Virus record (IMG/VR): IMGVR_UViG_3300034198_024540
Coordinates: 1-46,650 of that record
DNA: 46,650 nt
Direction: 5' to 3' (one strand)
Source: a virus
Under the pieces are notes generated by a model, which was not told the DNA's origin, ran no database searches, and was given only the letters and a program-made list of their open reading frames with translations. Both the position numbers and the translations under genes were made by a program. Positions 1-7,958 of the stretch are shown in pieces (the stretch's first letter is position 1; the number at the start of each line of letters is the position of its first letter).

Positions 1-25
1 ATTGCATGATTTCGTTCCTTCAATT

Positions 26-158
26 CCTCCCCTGCAAGGGGAGGGGACCATGCGAAGCATGGTGGAGGGGTGTCCCCGGTGGTGAGTCTCCACCGTCTCT
101 CTCACCGCGACACCCCTCCGTCAGGGCTGCGCCCTGCCACCTCCCCTTGCAGGGGAGG
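26..158. repeat. Sphingomonad-type palindromic intergenic repeat
   Basis: Two copies of one module face each other. CCTCCCC-TGCAA-GGGGAGG (26-44) is mirrored by CCTCCCC-TTGCA-GGGGAGG (140-158), and each copy has an inner hairpin: CCATGC-GAA-GCATGG (48-62) and CAGGGC-TGC-GCCCTG (122-136). The flanking GGAGGGGTGTC strings are also in inverted order, so the whole block can fold into one large imperfect hairpin. It lies just after the stop of the tape-measure-like gene and could stop minus-strand transcription. From memory, this kind of element is scattered between genes in sphingomonad genomes. Confidence 0.75.
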
Positions 159-166
159 AAAGATGC

Positions 167-703
167 TCAATCCTCCGCCAGCGCCGCGCGCACCGCCCGC
201 GCCACCTGTCGGCTGGAGCGTTGCAGCACGTCCGCTGCCTCGCCCGCCCCGGCGTTGATCGTGATCGCCACCCGCACGTCGCGCGGGGAACCACCGGGGC
301 GCAGCGTCTCAACCCGCCCGCTGCTCGTCGGCACGAACACCTCCGGCCCGCGCTCACCGACCAGATAGGGGTGGTCGGGCGATACCGGCCCGCCGGTCGC
401 CCGCCCCGGCAGGCCCGAGGCCAGGCTGCCCAACAGGCCGAGCAACCCGCCGTCGCTGAGTGCCCCCACCCCCTGTTTCAGCGCCATGCGCGCGATCTGG
501 TCGAGCACCGACAGCGCCGTCGCCTTCAGTTCCTCGAAACCGAACTTGCCGGTCCGTGCGGCGCGCAACAGCGCCCCCTCGACCGAGCGCGCGCCGATCT
601 CCGCCGCATCGGCCAGTCCGCGCGACAATTCGGCCCGCATCGACCCCATGTCCGCCATGAAGCCCCGCATATCGATGCGGGGTGCGAAATCCTGCTCATC
701 CAT
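167..703 (-). CDS. GTA g11-like tail tape measure protein
   Basis: A 178-residue protein resembling the short tape-measure-like product of GTA clusters, which helps set tail length. The N-terminal half is helical. The C-terminal half has the sequence GRATGGPVSPDHPYLVGERG followed by PEVFVPTSSG, a signature common near the C-terminus of phage tape measure proteins. The start at 703 is chosen because it overlaps the end of the upstream chaperone gene by 8 bases (ATGGATGA). A longer in-frame start at 757 would run deep into that gene. It is host GTA, not prophage, and is much shorter than the prophage tape measure (1367 residues). The next GTA genes (g12 onward) are not in the window; a palindromic repeat follows instead. 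Confidence 0.85.
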   Translation of the reverse strand: MDEQDFAPRIDMRGFMADMGSMRAELSRGLADAAEIGARSVEGALLRAARTGKFGFEELKATALSVLDQIARMALKQGVGALSDGGLLGLLGSLASGLPGRATGGPVSPDHPYLVGERGPEVFVPTSSGRVETLRPGGSPRDVRVAITINAGAGEAADVLQRSSRQVARAVRAALAED

Positions 704-893
704 CCGGATACATCTCCCGCAAGCGGGCGAGGGTGGCGGGCGAGGGCGGATCGCCACCCTCCGCCCCGCCCGTCATCGCCGCCACGATTCCCTGAAGCTC
801 GGCCGGGGTGGCGCGCCAGAAGCGGTCGGGCGACCAGCCAAGCACCGCGCCCGCCATCCCCGCCAGCCGCGCCGCCACCTCGGCGAAGGTCAT
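696..893 (-). CDS. GTA tail assembly chaperone (rcc01693-like)
   Basis: A 65-residue protein of the small phage tail assembly chaperone family that follows g10 in GTA clusters. Typical features are the start MTFAEVAARL, the motif LGWSPDRFWRATPAEL and a C-terminus ending in LREMYPDG. The start at 893 overlaps the g10 stop as ATGA, and the stop overlaps the start of g11. Tight overlaps on both sides show an operon read leftwards. It probably assists loading of tail tube subunits on the tape measure. Identification rests on sequence look and position. Confidence 0.82.
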   Translation of the reverse strand: MTFAEVAARLAGMAGAVLGWSPDRFWRATPAELQGIVAAMTGGAEGGDPPSPATLARLREMYPDG

Positions 894-1198
894 CGGCCGC
901 CCAGTATCTGACGCAGCAATTGCCGCAGTATGGGTGCCAGCGCAGCCAGACCCAGATCGACCAGCGCCTCGCCCAGCTGTTCGCGGCTCAGCCCCTCGGG
1001 CACCTCGCGCAGGCAATGCCAGATCAGCGCCGCCGCCTCGCCCAGCGAAAGTTTGCCCTCGCCCGCCCGCTCGACCAGCTCGAACAACGGCCCCAGCTCG
1101 CCCTCCGCCGCGACCAGCGCCTGAAAGCTCGGCCGTACGACCAGCTCGCTGCCGCCGACCCGAACGCTCGCCTCGCCGCGCATCGGATTCGCGCTCAT
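890..1198 (-). CDS. GTA g10-like protein (GTA_TIM/DUF3356)
   Basis: A 102-residue protein that fits g10 of GTA clusters in length, position and sequence. It starts with MSANPMRGEASVRVGG and continues into a predicted helical region (SFQALVAAEGELGPLFELVERA, then LGEAAALIWHCLRE). It overlaps the upstream g9 by ATGA and the downstream chaperone by ATGA. In phage terms this position usually encodes a tail chaperone, so a role in tail assembly is likely. No catalytic motif is visible. Confidence 0.82.
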   Translation of the reverse strand: MSANPMRGEASVRVGGSELVVRPSFQALVAAEGELGPLFELVERAGEGKLSLGEAAALIWHCLREVPEGLSREQLGEALVDLGLAALAPILRQLLRQILGGR

Positions 1199-1602
1199 GC
1201 CGACACCACCGGGCCGGAGCTTTCCAGCGCCAGCGTGTAGGTCCGCTCGCCACCGAAATCGCCGCTATAGTCGAGGCGCGTGACCAGGAACCGCCCGGTC
1301 ATCGACCCGCCGCTCTCGAAGCTCAGCCGATAGGTTTCGATCGTGCCTGCCAGGGCATGGCCGCGCATCCGCGACTCCGCCGCCGATCCGGTGAACACGC
1401 CCGCGCCCGCCACGCTGACATGCCGCACGCCAGCGCCCGACAGCAATTCGCGCCAGCCGCCCGAATCCTTGCTCGTCACCACCACCGTCTCGCCATTGAT
1501 CGACAACTGTGTGGTGCGCAGCCCCGCCATCGTCGCGAAGGCAGGCGGCTCCGCACCGTCGCCAATCTTGAGCAGAAAGGCGCTTCCCTTTTCGATTGCC
1601 AT
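1195..1602 (-). CDS. GTA g9 major tail tube protein (TP901-1 family)
   Basis: A 135-residue major tail protein of the TP901-1 family, which forms the tail tube of GTA particles. Motifs include GLRTTQLSINGETVVVTSKD, then GGWRELLSGAG and VSVAGAGVFT, all typical of the family N-terminus, and a C-terminus ending TYTLALESSGPV. The start at 1602 has a GGGGGGACAGGAC stretch just upstream as ribosome binding site. The Mu-like prophage begins only about 14 bases upstream of this start, so the gene is intact but separated by 44 kb from g8, its natural upstream neighbour. Confidence 0.9.
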   Translation of the reverse strand: MAIEKGSAFLLKIGDGAEPPAFATMAGLRTTQLSINGETVVVTSKDSGGWRELLSGAGVRHVSVAGAGVFTGSAAESRMRGHALAGTIETYRLSFESGGSMTGRFLVTRLDYSGDFGGERTYTLALESSGPVVSA

Positions 1603-1610
1603 GTCCTGTC

Positions 1611-1617
1611 CCCCCTA
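1611..1617. repeat. Left copy of target-site duplication
   Basis: The string CCCCCTA sits here and again at 45628-45634. Mu-family transposition duplicates 5 bases; the true 5-base duplication lies inside this 7-base match (CCCTA, CCCCT or CCCCC cannot be told apart). Joining host sequence across one copy restores g8 stop - ribosome binding site - g9 start. Confidence 0.8.
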
Positions 1618-1668
1618 TTGTCCCGTGCGCCACAGCCGGGCGCGCCATTGTAGCCGGTCAAAAATTTT

Positions 1669-1700
1669 GGCCATTAATTCGGCGAAACGGCCATTAATTC
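1669..1700. repeat. Left-end direct repeats (candidate transposase sites)
   Basis: GGCCATTAATTC occurs at 1669-1680 and 1689-1700, 20 bases apart, and a partial copy (GCCATT) lies at 1644-1649. They sit within 85 bases of the left edge of the prophage, where Mu-type phages carry MuA binding sites. They do not obviously match the right-end repeats apart from a following CATCGCG shared with one right-end copy. The role is inferred from position. Confidence 0.45.
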
Positions 1701-1896
1701 ATCGCGCCGCTGCCTGGACCTGATCATGCAGCCGATCGGACTGGTCCCGCGCGGCGAGGTAAAACGCCTCCAGCTCGGCCTGATCGGCGTCGCTGACAAG
1801 CACGCTGAAACCCTCGTACAACCGCATTGCAGCGGGCGTTAAAGCGCCCACGATCTCGATCGCCTTGACGATCGTCGCCACGTCCATCGTCAGCAT
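1699..1896 (-). CDS. Small hypothetical protein, end of lysis operon
   Basis: A 65-residue protein (MLTMDVATIVKAIEIVGALT...), mostly helical, not recognised. Its start overlaps the stop of the upstream lipoprotein gene by 7 bases, so it is the last gene of the endolysin-holin-lipoprotein operon. It has an acidic stretch (SDADQAELEAFYLAARDQ). It ends within the left-end repeat region of the prophage. A lysis accessory or a moron are both possible; nothing in the sequence decides. Confidence 0.65.
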   Translation of the reverse strand: MLTMDVATIVKAIEIVGALTPAAMRLYEGFSVLVSDADQAELEAFYLAARDQSDRLHDQVQAAAR

Positions 1897-2252
1897 CCCC
1901 GCCGAATGAGTAGCGTCGTGATCGCCCCTCGCGCATTCACGACCTGGGACAGGAAGAGGCCGTCATGGTGGTCATAGGCGTCCCGCGCCGCCTTCACCTG
2001 CCGGAACGCCTGATCGTCCAGCGCCGCGACGCATCGCTTTTGCGCGGGATTGAGCGCATCGCTGTGCATCGCCGTCAGCGCCGCGATCGCCGTCGCCTGA
2101 TAGGCCAGCTCGATCGACAGCGCCGCCTGTTCGTCGGCCCGGCGGTCCGCCCCCATCGTGGCGCAGCCGGGCAGCAATGCGACGATGACCAGCGCCGCGA
2201 TCGTCATGCACCCCGGCACCGCGAGCAGGACGACATCCCAGGCGCGCTTCAC
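1890..2252 (-). CDS. Phage lipoprotein, possible spanin-like lysis protein
   Basis: A 120-residue protein with an N-terminal hydrophobic segment (MTIAALVIVALLPGC) ending in a lipobox-like L-P-G-C, so it is probably lipid-anchored. The rest is helical (YQATAIAALTAMHSDAL, VKAARDAYDHHDG). Start at GTG 2252 overlaps the holin stop as GTGA; longer in-frame starts would sit wholly inside the holin gene. Its place after endolysin and holin suggests a role in outer-membrane disruption (spanin-like), but it is not a clear match to Rz or Rz1 and this is an inference from context. Confidence 0.7.
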   Translation of the reverse strand: MKRAWDVVLLAVPGCMTIAALVIVALLPGCATMGADRRADEQAALSIELAYQATAIAALTAMHSDALNPAQKRCVAALDDQAFRQVKAARDAYDHHDGLFLSQVVNARGAITTLLIRRGC

Positions 2253-2668
2253 CGCGCACCCCGCAGCCGCTCGACCGACTTGGCCAGCCCATAGCCGGAC
2301 GCCAGCGTCCCGATCAGGACGACGATGTCGGTCGGGATGCCCGCCAGAAAGCCGGTGGAGGCGGCCACCATCGCCTTCGCGGCAGTCGGCGAGACGACCG
2401 CGACCAGGCCGACCGATGCCGCGCCCAGCGTCGGGATCGCCATCAGCGCGCCGACGCAAAGCGGCCGGATCGACCGGGCCAGCGCGGTCATCCAGGGCGG
2501 CGCGCCCGGCCCCAGGTCCAGCGTGTCCAACCCGCCCAGGTCGTCGCCCAGGCGAAGCCCTTCGGCCATGGCGGGGTCGAAGGCGATCGGCGGCGGCAGG
2601 CCCGCCGGGTCATGCGTCCCCGCCTCGATCGGCGAGGGCGAGCCTTGGTCACGAAGCGTCGGGGTCAT
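2249..2668 (-). CDS. Holin (3TM, GTA-type holin family)
   Basis: A 139-residue membrane protein. After a proline-rich N-terminus (residues 1-55) comes WMTALARSIRPLCVGALM and then hydrophobic segments near residues 70-85, 88-105 and 110-130. The W..RSIRPL motif before the first membrane segment is typical of the three-TM holins found in GTA clusters and alphaproteobacterial phages. It follows the endolysin gene with an ATGA overlap. It would form the inner-membrane lesion that lets the endolysin reach peptidoglycan. Confidence 0.82.
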   Translation of the reverse strand: MTPTLRDQGSPSPIEAGTHDPAGLPPPIAFDPAMAEGLRLGDDLGGLDTLDLGPGAPPWMTALARSIRPLCVGALMAIPTLGAASVGLVAVVSPTAAKAMVAASTGFLAGIPTDIVVLIGTLASGYGLAKSVERLRGAR

Positions 2669-3246
2669 GCGGCCTTCCTGATGGTCATGGAAAAGGGGAA
2701 AGCGACGCGCAGCGCCCAGCCGAGCATGAAGTCCTCATTGGCGGCGCGCGCCTCGGCCAGCTCGACGTAACGCGCGCCCTGAAGGGCATTCAGATAGGTC
2801 AGCACGGCGTTGCGGCCGACCAGCCCGCGCCGGGCGATCAGCGCGCGCAGGGCCGACGCGGTGGCGGGTCCGGCACTGCCGTCCACCTTCAGGTCGGGAT
2901 AGTCACGCCCCTGCCGATTCAAGGCATTCAGCACGCGCTGGAGGAAGACGACGGCGACCGATACGCCCATATTGACGCCGGTATCGAAAAGCTCGGCCGC
3001 GATGTCGCGGTCGACGGCGGCGATCCAGTCCAGGCCGATGCGATCCCAGTACAGGCGGCGATAGATGGACAGCGCCCGCGACTTGGGTAGGGCCGCCATC
3101 GCGCCGGTATAGCCATCGGCGCGGGCCACGGCCTCGGTAATGCCCCATTGGGTCGCGCCGCCCCGGTCGGACGGATGGTCGCTGAAGCCGCCCTCGATGC
3201 CCAGCGTGTGGGCGGCGGCGTCTTCGAAGGGGGACAGGTCAGCCAT
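2665..3246 (-). CDS. Endolysin, glycoside hydrolase family 108
   Basis: A 193-residue peptidoglycan hydrolase. The catalytic signature is H-T-L-G-I-E-G-G-F-S near residues 13-22, with Glu18 as the expected acid, followed by SDRGGATQWGIT. Further family features are the YWDRIGLD motif, LFDTGVNMG, and a C-terminal peptidoglycan-binding half (DLKVDGSAGPATASAL). No signal peptide is seen, so export depends on the holin encoded downstream. A late-operon motif lies 31-49 bases upstream (3277-3295), which suggests its own late promoter. Confidence 0.93.
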   Translation of the reverse strand: MADLSPFEDAAAHTLGIEGGFSDHPSDRGGATQWGITEAVARADGYTGAMAALPKSRALSIYRRLYWDRIGLDWIAAVDRDIAAELFDTGVNMGVSVAVVFLQRVLNALNRQGRDYPDLKVDGSAGPATASALRALIARRGLVGRNAVLTYLNALQGARYVELAEARAANEDFMLGWALRVAFPFSMTIRKAA

Positions 3247-3276
3247 GCCCCCCGATAGTCGGAACGCCAGTGCCCC

Positions 3277-3295
3277 GTTGGGGGGCGCTGGCGCA
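3277..3295 (-). promoter_or_regulatory. Late-operon motif upstream of endolysin
   Basis: Read on the minus strand, TGCGCCAGCGCCCCCCAAC matches the 19-bp motif TGCGCCAGYGC-N3-CCGAC with one mismatch in the last five bases. It lies in the 49-base gap upstream of the endolysin, in the same orientation as the gene. It corresponds by position to Mu's lys promoter. Confidence 0.6.
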
Positions 3296-4024
3296 TCAGG
3301 CCCAGTCGGCGATCGCCATGGGCAGCTTGGACGTGCCGTCGCCCTGCCGCTCGAACGTCTCCAACTTCGGTAGCCTGCCCCAGTGGATACGCTCGTTCAG
3401 GCCGTCCGTCGCCGCCTCGTCCTCGACGACGAGGAAATCGCCGGTCGTGCCCAGGTCGAGCTGCATCGCATACAACCGATCGCGCAGCGTGTCGGACAGG
3501 TCGACCATCGTCCAGGCATAGCCGCCCGCGACCGCCCCTTTCTCCCCGCCGAAGCCGCCCGACCAAAGCCGCTCCGACCGGCCGGTATCGACCAGCGGGC
3601 GGCCCGAGCCATATTCATACGCCGAACGCATCGTCTGTCCCACAACAGCCACCCCGGCGCTGATCGGCGCGGCGGCGGTGACGCGGAGCTGGACGTAACG
3701 GGTGACGACCGGCGCGGGCAGCACGCAAAGCCCGTGACGCAGGACGGGCGGGCGGCGATGGCTATGCGCGAAGACGCCCGGCACCGCCGCCCCGTCGAGG
3801 CCGGGCACGACGGCAAAGCCATCGGCCGCGCTGGCGGTGGTGAAGCCCAGGACAACGCGGTCGATCGCCTGCGCCGTGCCCAGGTCCAGGACGATGATGG
3901 CCTGGGCGGCGGCGGCGGCAAAGGCTTCGCGTGGGCTGGGCGTCGCCAGATTGGCGCGGCCGGTTCCCGCCGACGACCGCGCCTCGTCGACGGTGAAGGC
4001 GATGGGGTTCACAATCGACAGCAT
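3296..4024 (-). CDS. Tail fibre/spike-associated hypothetical protein
   Basis: A 242-residue protein. The N-terminal half contains IIVLDLGTAQAIDRVVLGF and later RYVQLRVTA, a pattern like F5/8-type (discoidin-like) beta-sandwich carbohydrate-binding domains; this is a tentative match. The C-terminal half (residues 130-242) has GEKGAVAGGYAWTMVDLSD and a hydrophilic end. Start at 4024 overlaps the upstream gene stop (TGATG). It sits between the tailspike and the lysis genes, which fits a distal tail or host-surface-binding part. Confidence 0.6.
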   Translation of the reverse strand: MLSIVNPIAFTVDEARSSAGTGRANLATPSPREAFAAAAAQAIIVLDLGTAQAIDRVVLGFTTASAADGFAVVPGLDGAAVPGVFAHSHRRPPVLRHGLCVLPAPVVTRYVQLRVTAAAPISAGVAVVGQTMRSAYEYGSGRPLVDTGRSERLWSGGFGGEKGAVAGGYAWTMVDLSDTLRDRLYAMQLDLGTTGDFLVVEDEAATDGLNERIHWGRLPKLETFERQGDGTSKLPMAIADWA

Positions 4025-4383
4025 CAGGCCCCCACGCGCTTCAGGATGGTCAACGAGGTCGTGCCGTTGTCCAGCTCCTGCGCTCCGATTACGAAGACGA
4101 GGTCGCCGGGGCGATAGTCCAGCCGGGTGCAGTCGGCGACGATGCAACGGCCTTGCAGGTCCGCCCGCGCACCCGCCACGATCGCCACGTCCTCGACGAG
4201 CGGATAGCCGTAGAACGCGGCCAGCCGCGCCCCCTCGGCCTGCGCCCCCGCCTCGGTCGCGAAGGGCGAGGCCGACGTGATCGTCCGCCCCTTGGGAAAG
4301 CGGGCGGCGGAGGCGGTCGCCACCGGCAGCTCGCGCTGGGGGGCCTTGAGCTGGGCGGCATATCCCGCCGCGACTTGGGTCAT
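4024..4383 (-). CDS. Hypothetical phage protein downstream of tailspike
   Basis: A 119-residue protein, not recognised. The first half is Ala-rich (GYAAQLKAPQRELPVATASA), the second predicted beta (VAIVAGARADLQGRCIVADC, YRPGDLVFVIGAQELDNG). It lies 13 bases after the beta-helix tailspike gene and overlaps the next gene, so it belongs to the tail fibre operon. A capping or attachment protein for the spike is possible. Confidence 0.6.
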   Translation of the reverse strand: MTQVAAGYAAQLKAPQRELPVATASAARFPKGRTITSASPFATEAGAQAEGARLAAFYGYPLVEDVAIVAGARADLQGRCIVADCTRLDYRPGDLVFVIGAQELDNGTTSLTILKRVGA

Positions 4384-4396
4384 TGCATTTCTCCGG

Positions 4397-6994
4397 TCAT
4401 GCCGCCTGGCTTACGAATGCCTGATCCGTGCGCAGCTCAGTTTCGCCGGGTGGCAGCGCTGCGGTGCGGATGTCGAACAGCTTTACGACATTCGTGACGC
4501 GATTAGATTGTACCCGACCGCCGGTCGGGCGATCGACGAAGAGGCCGACCGGGCAGTCGCGGATATCATTGTCGTTGGCGACAAAACGGGTGCGATATTG
4601 CAGGCGCTGAATACGACCGGCCAGCGTGAAGGTGGTCGGGCCAGTGCCTGACACCGCGATCGCACGATTGCAGCGGACGATGACGTTCCCGTAGATTTCG
4701 AGGTCGGCACAGTCGAAATCGCCGCCCGGCCCGATCGCCCAGGAATAACCGTAGAGGTCCGCGTCGGAACAGTAATTCCACCGGACGATGGCGCGCCCAA
4801 GCGTATTGATGCCAATGCAGAAGTTGTGGCCCTTTACGTTGTTGCATTCGACCAGGGCGGTCTGCGACAGCACCACGATCGCGCCCTTGCCACCGCCAGT
4901 GTAGGCGGCGACGCGGTTGTGGCGGACGATCGCATGGCATGGGTTGGCGACGTAAAATTCATTGTTCCGGCCAATCTGAATACAGTCCGCCTGAACCCCT
5001 TCGGGCGGCGGGATCAGATTACTTTCGACGATCGCGATGCCCCCGACACCCTCGACATACACGCCATCGCCCGCTGTCAGACCGAGATTGTCATGGATGT
5101 GGCAACGCCGAACCGCCACGTCCTCCGACAATGCGTTGCCGGGCAGAGGGATTTCCTGAAACGGAAGCGCGCGCAGCTCGACCACATCGCCGATCGCGGC
5201 GGTCCCGGTGATCGTGAACAGAATGCCGACCGTTGTCGAGGAATAGGCGATTTCGCCGCTGGCAGTGCCGCCGACCGTTCCGTCCGGGCGAAGCACGCGC
5301 CATTGGGTTGCGGCACCGCTGCCGCCCGTGGTGCATTCCACACGAAAGACGCCGGTCAGCGCCGCTTCCGTGGCCCCGACCCCTGTCACCTGGACATTGG
5401 CCGGTGCCGATTGCAGGACGGCCATCGCCTTGCGGGTGTTTCCGCGCAAAGCAACGGCGATCGCGTTACGGTCGGACCGCGACCCGTTCCCCGTCACTTC
5501 GCAATTGTCGATGATGATGCCCGAGCCACCATAGGCATTGATCCCGCGCTGGGTCGCGCCGGTGATGCAAAGCCCGTCCAGCCGCCAGAGAGTCGCGCCG
5601 TTCTCGTCGACGCCATTCAGCCCGCCGCCCACGCGGGGTGGGGCTCCGGCACCGAAGGCCGTGTAGGTACAGCCATAGATGGGCAGAAGCGTCTCGGCCC
5701 AGGCACCGCCCCGCGCCAGCCGCACATCGCTGCCCGCCGCCAGCACACCGAGCATCGCCGCGACCGCCAGTGATTTCCACGCCGTCGCCGGGGTCTTGCC
5801 GTCCGCCGTGTCGTCGCCGGTCGGCGAGACATAGCGCGCCGCGTCGACCACCATCGTACCCGTCGCGGTCCAATGCTCCAGCGCCCCGTCCGACAACTCG
5901 CCGCGCACCTCAACGGACCGGACCGTGCCGTTCAGCGGCGTGCCCCCGGCCGCGTCGGCGCCGACGATCAGCCGCGACAGCCCGGCGGGCGGCTCTCGCC
6001 AGCAATCGTGGCGCAGCATCCCCGCCGCTGCCAGCGTCCAGCCCCTGGGCGACACGCGCAGCGCCACCCGCAAGCGCCCCGGCCCCAGGACGCGCGCGAT
6101 ACGCGGTCGCCATGGGCTGGCGGTCGAGGTGACGGACAGCGCATTGTCGATCGTGCGGCTGACCGCGATCTCGCCGCCGGTCGGCGACACAAGGGTCAGG
6201 ACGCGCCGATCGACGCCGTCCGCGCGATCCAGCTCCAGCTCGATCAGGATCGTGTGCGGCCGGGAATAGCGCGACGCGACATCGGCCAGCGTCTCGGCCC
6301 CGCGCGTGACCGGCTGGCCCAGCGTGACGATCGGACTTGTGATGCGGTCCAGCTCGACCTGCGGCAGGATGATCAGCACCTCGGACCCCGCCCGCACCAT
6401 CAGGCGCGCCTGGCCTCCGGTCGCGGTCGCGGTGTGGATGCGGCCGACCCGCCGCCATTCGGGGCCGGTGAAATCCGGCGTCGACCCGCCGCCCCCCGTG
6501 ACGGTCAAATAGCCGGAGCCTTTGACGCACCGGACATAAGCCGAAATGCCCAGCCGCTGCCCCCCGGCCGCGTTGGCGAAGGGGACCGCGAAATCCGTGT
6601 CGCTGGGATTGATGCAGCGAATGACCTTGCCCGACATCACGCCCGCCGCCAGCAACTCGTCGAAAATGCCCGACGCGGCCAGCGCCGCGCTGTCGTCGGC
6701 GACCATGATGTCCGCACCGGCGGGGCGACTGGAAAGCCGGGCATAGCCGTCGATCGAGGTCGGCGCGGCATTGCGCATCGACAGGAGGTTGGTAGCGGCA
6801 GGCTCCAGCTTCAGCCCGCCACCCGACACGATGCGCGGCTGTCCGGCGGGTGACAGGCGCAGCCGCCCGTCCGACGCCAGCGCGATCCCGCCCGCGCCGA
6901 TAATCGTCAGCCCGGCCACGTCGGCCGCGCGCGCGAAGCTGCGCTTGCCGACAGAGAAGCGACCGCCTGCAAAATCGACCTTCAGCTTGCTCAT
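4397..6994 (-). CDS. Tailspike with parallel beta-helix
   Basis: An 865-residue receptor-binding protein. The start at 6994 overlaps the upstream stop as ATGA. Residues 1-35 (MSKLKVDFAGGRFSVGKRSF) probably attach it to the tail. The middle contains a lectin-like beta domain. From about residue 385 (ARYVSPTGDDTADGKTPATA) comes a right-handed beta-helix with repeated short strands such as GIIIDNCEVTGNG, AIVRHNRVAAYTGGG, ALVECNNVKGHN and AIVRWNYCSDADL, as in pectate-lyase-like tailspikes. It probably binds or degrades surface polysaccharide of the host. The catalytic residues cannot be assigned from sequence alone. Confidence 0.85.
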   Translation of the reverse strand: MSKLKVDFAGGRFSVGKRSFARAADVAGLTIIGAGGIALASDGRLRLSPAGQPRIVSGGGLKLEPAATNLLSMRNAAPTSIDGYARLSSRPAGADIMVADDSAALAASGIFDELLAAGVMSGKVIRCINPSDTDFAVPFANAAGGQRLGISAYVRCVKGSGYLTVTGGGGSTPDFTGPEWRRVGRIHTATATGGQARLMVRAGSEVLIILPQVELDRITSPIVTLGQPVTRGAETLADVASRYSRPHTILIELELDRADGVDRRVLTLVSPTGGEIAVSRTIDNALSVTSTASPWRPRIARVLGPGRLRVALRVSPRGWTLAAAGMLRHDCWREPPAGLSRLIVGADAAGGTPLNGTVRSVEVRGELSDGALEHWTATGTMVVDAARYVSPTGDDTADGKTPATAWKSLAVAAMLGVLAAGSDVRLARGGAWAETLLPIYGCTYTAFGAGAPPRVGGGLNGVDENGATLWRLDGLCITGATQRGINAYGGSGIIIDNCEVTGNGSRSDRNAIAVALRGNTRKAMAVLQSAPANVQVTGVGATEAALTGVFRVECTTGGSGAATQWRVLRPDGTVGGTASGEIAYSSTTVGILFTITGTAAIGDVVELRALPFQEIPLPGNALSEDVAVRRCHIHDNLGLTAGDGVYVEGVGGIAIVESNLIPPPEGVQADCIQIGRNNEFYVANPCHAIVRHNRVAAYTGGGKGAIVVLSQTALVECNNVKGHNFCIGINTLGRAIVRWNYCSDADLYGYSWAIGPGGDFDCADLEIYGNVIVRCNRAIAVSGTGPTTFTLAGRIQRLQYRTRFVANDNDIRDCPVGLFVDRPTGGRVQSNRVTNVVKLFDIRTAALPPGETELRTDQAFVSQAA

Positions 6995-7803
6995 GCCCAA
7001 GTCCCCTGAAGGACCAGGCGCAAGCCCTCGGCATCCTTGCCCTCGGCCTGGACCGCCAGCGTGATGAGGCTGTCCAGGGCGACCGGCGCACGGGTGATCG
7101 TGGGCTGGGTGGTGCCCGCCGCCCGGCTGGATCGCTGCCCAGGCAGGACGCGCAGGGGTGACGAGAGGATCGACGCCCCACTGATCCGCAGGTCGGCCTG
7201 GATGCCGAGCGTCCCGGCCGGGGATTGATCCGGCTTGCGCACCGACAGGCTGGCGGCCGACAGCATCATCGCGGCAGGCGCGATCATCCATCCCGCCTCC
7301 TCGTTGACGCGAACGATCTCGTCATCCGCATAGCATCCGATGGTCAGGGTGAAGGGCGCGCCGACCGCCCCGACGACCTGGCCCGCGTCGACCAGCACGC
7401 CATCGGTCTTGCGAATCATCAGATGGCCGGTCGCCTGATCGACATAGGCGTTCGCCACGCCGACGCCCTGGGGACCACGGTCGCCCGGCGGGGGGCTGAT
7501 GACCGCCGATCCGGCCAGCGCCTCGGTCGAGGCGATGAGAGACAGCACCTTCCGGGAAAGGGCGTAATTCTCATTCATGATCGGCAGCAGGAAATAGGTC
7601 AGCCCGGTCGCGCTCGCGCCCGGATAGGGCTCGACCAGCGTCAGGCTGGTCGGGCCGTCGACCGATGCGACCGGATACACCCCACCCGCGATGTTGAGCA
7701 CCAGGCCGTCATAGCCCGCAAGCCATGACGATCCGGTGCCCGTCACCGTGCGCGACCCGCGCGTGACGGCGATCGTGCCCGCCTGTTCGAAGGGACTGGC
7801 CAT
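6991..7803 (-). CDS. Tail fibre/adhesin protein
   Basis: A 270-residue protein. The N-terminal 80 residues (GTIAVTRGSRTVTGTGSSWL, then PTSLTLVEPYPGASATGLTY) match the small beta domain at the start of many phage tail fibres. A short GDRGPQG segment near residue 107 looks collagen-like, followed by beta-rich sequence. Start ATG 7803 overlaps the stop of the 51-residue gene (TGATG). It probably links the tail tip to the beta-helix spike encoded next. Confidence 0.75.
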   Translation of the reverse strand: MASPFEQAGTIAVTRGSRTVTGTGSSWLAGYDGLVLNIAGGVYPVASVDGPTSLTLVEPYPGASATGLTYFLLPIMNENYALSRKVLSLIASTEALAGSAVISPPPGDRGPQGVGVANAYVDQATGHLMIRKTDGVLVDAGQVVGAVGAPFTLTIGCYADDEIVRVNEEAGWMIAPAAMMLSAASLSVRKPDQSPAGTLGIQADLRISGASILSSPLRVLPGQRSSRAAGTTQPTITRAPVALDSLITLAVQAEGKDAEGLRLVLQGTWA

Positions 7804-7958
7804 CACTCCGGCTCCACGATGCCGAAGCCGTCGACCAGCGGGTCGACGACTTCATACGTCTCGCCGGGCGCGAGCTGGGCGGCGATATCTTCGCGGGGAC
7901 AAAGGACCTTGCGCAGGCGCGCGCCGTCCGGCCCCAGGATCACGATCAGGACCATCAT
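7803..7958 (-). CDS. Small phage tail protein, 51 residues
   Basis: A short gene with the product MMVLIVILGPDGARLRKVLC followed by a beta-like hydrophilic tail ending DGFGIVEPE. It overlaps the tail tip stop (ATGA) and the next gene start (TGATG), which leaves little doubt that it is translated. Function unknown; the tail fibre context suggests a small structural or chaperone role. Confidence 0.7.
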   Translation of the reverse strand: MMVLIVILGPDGARLRKVLCPREDIAAQLAPGETYEVVDPLVDGFGIVEPE

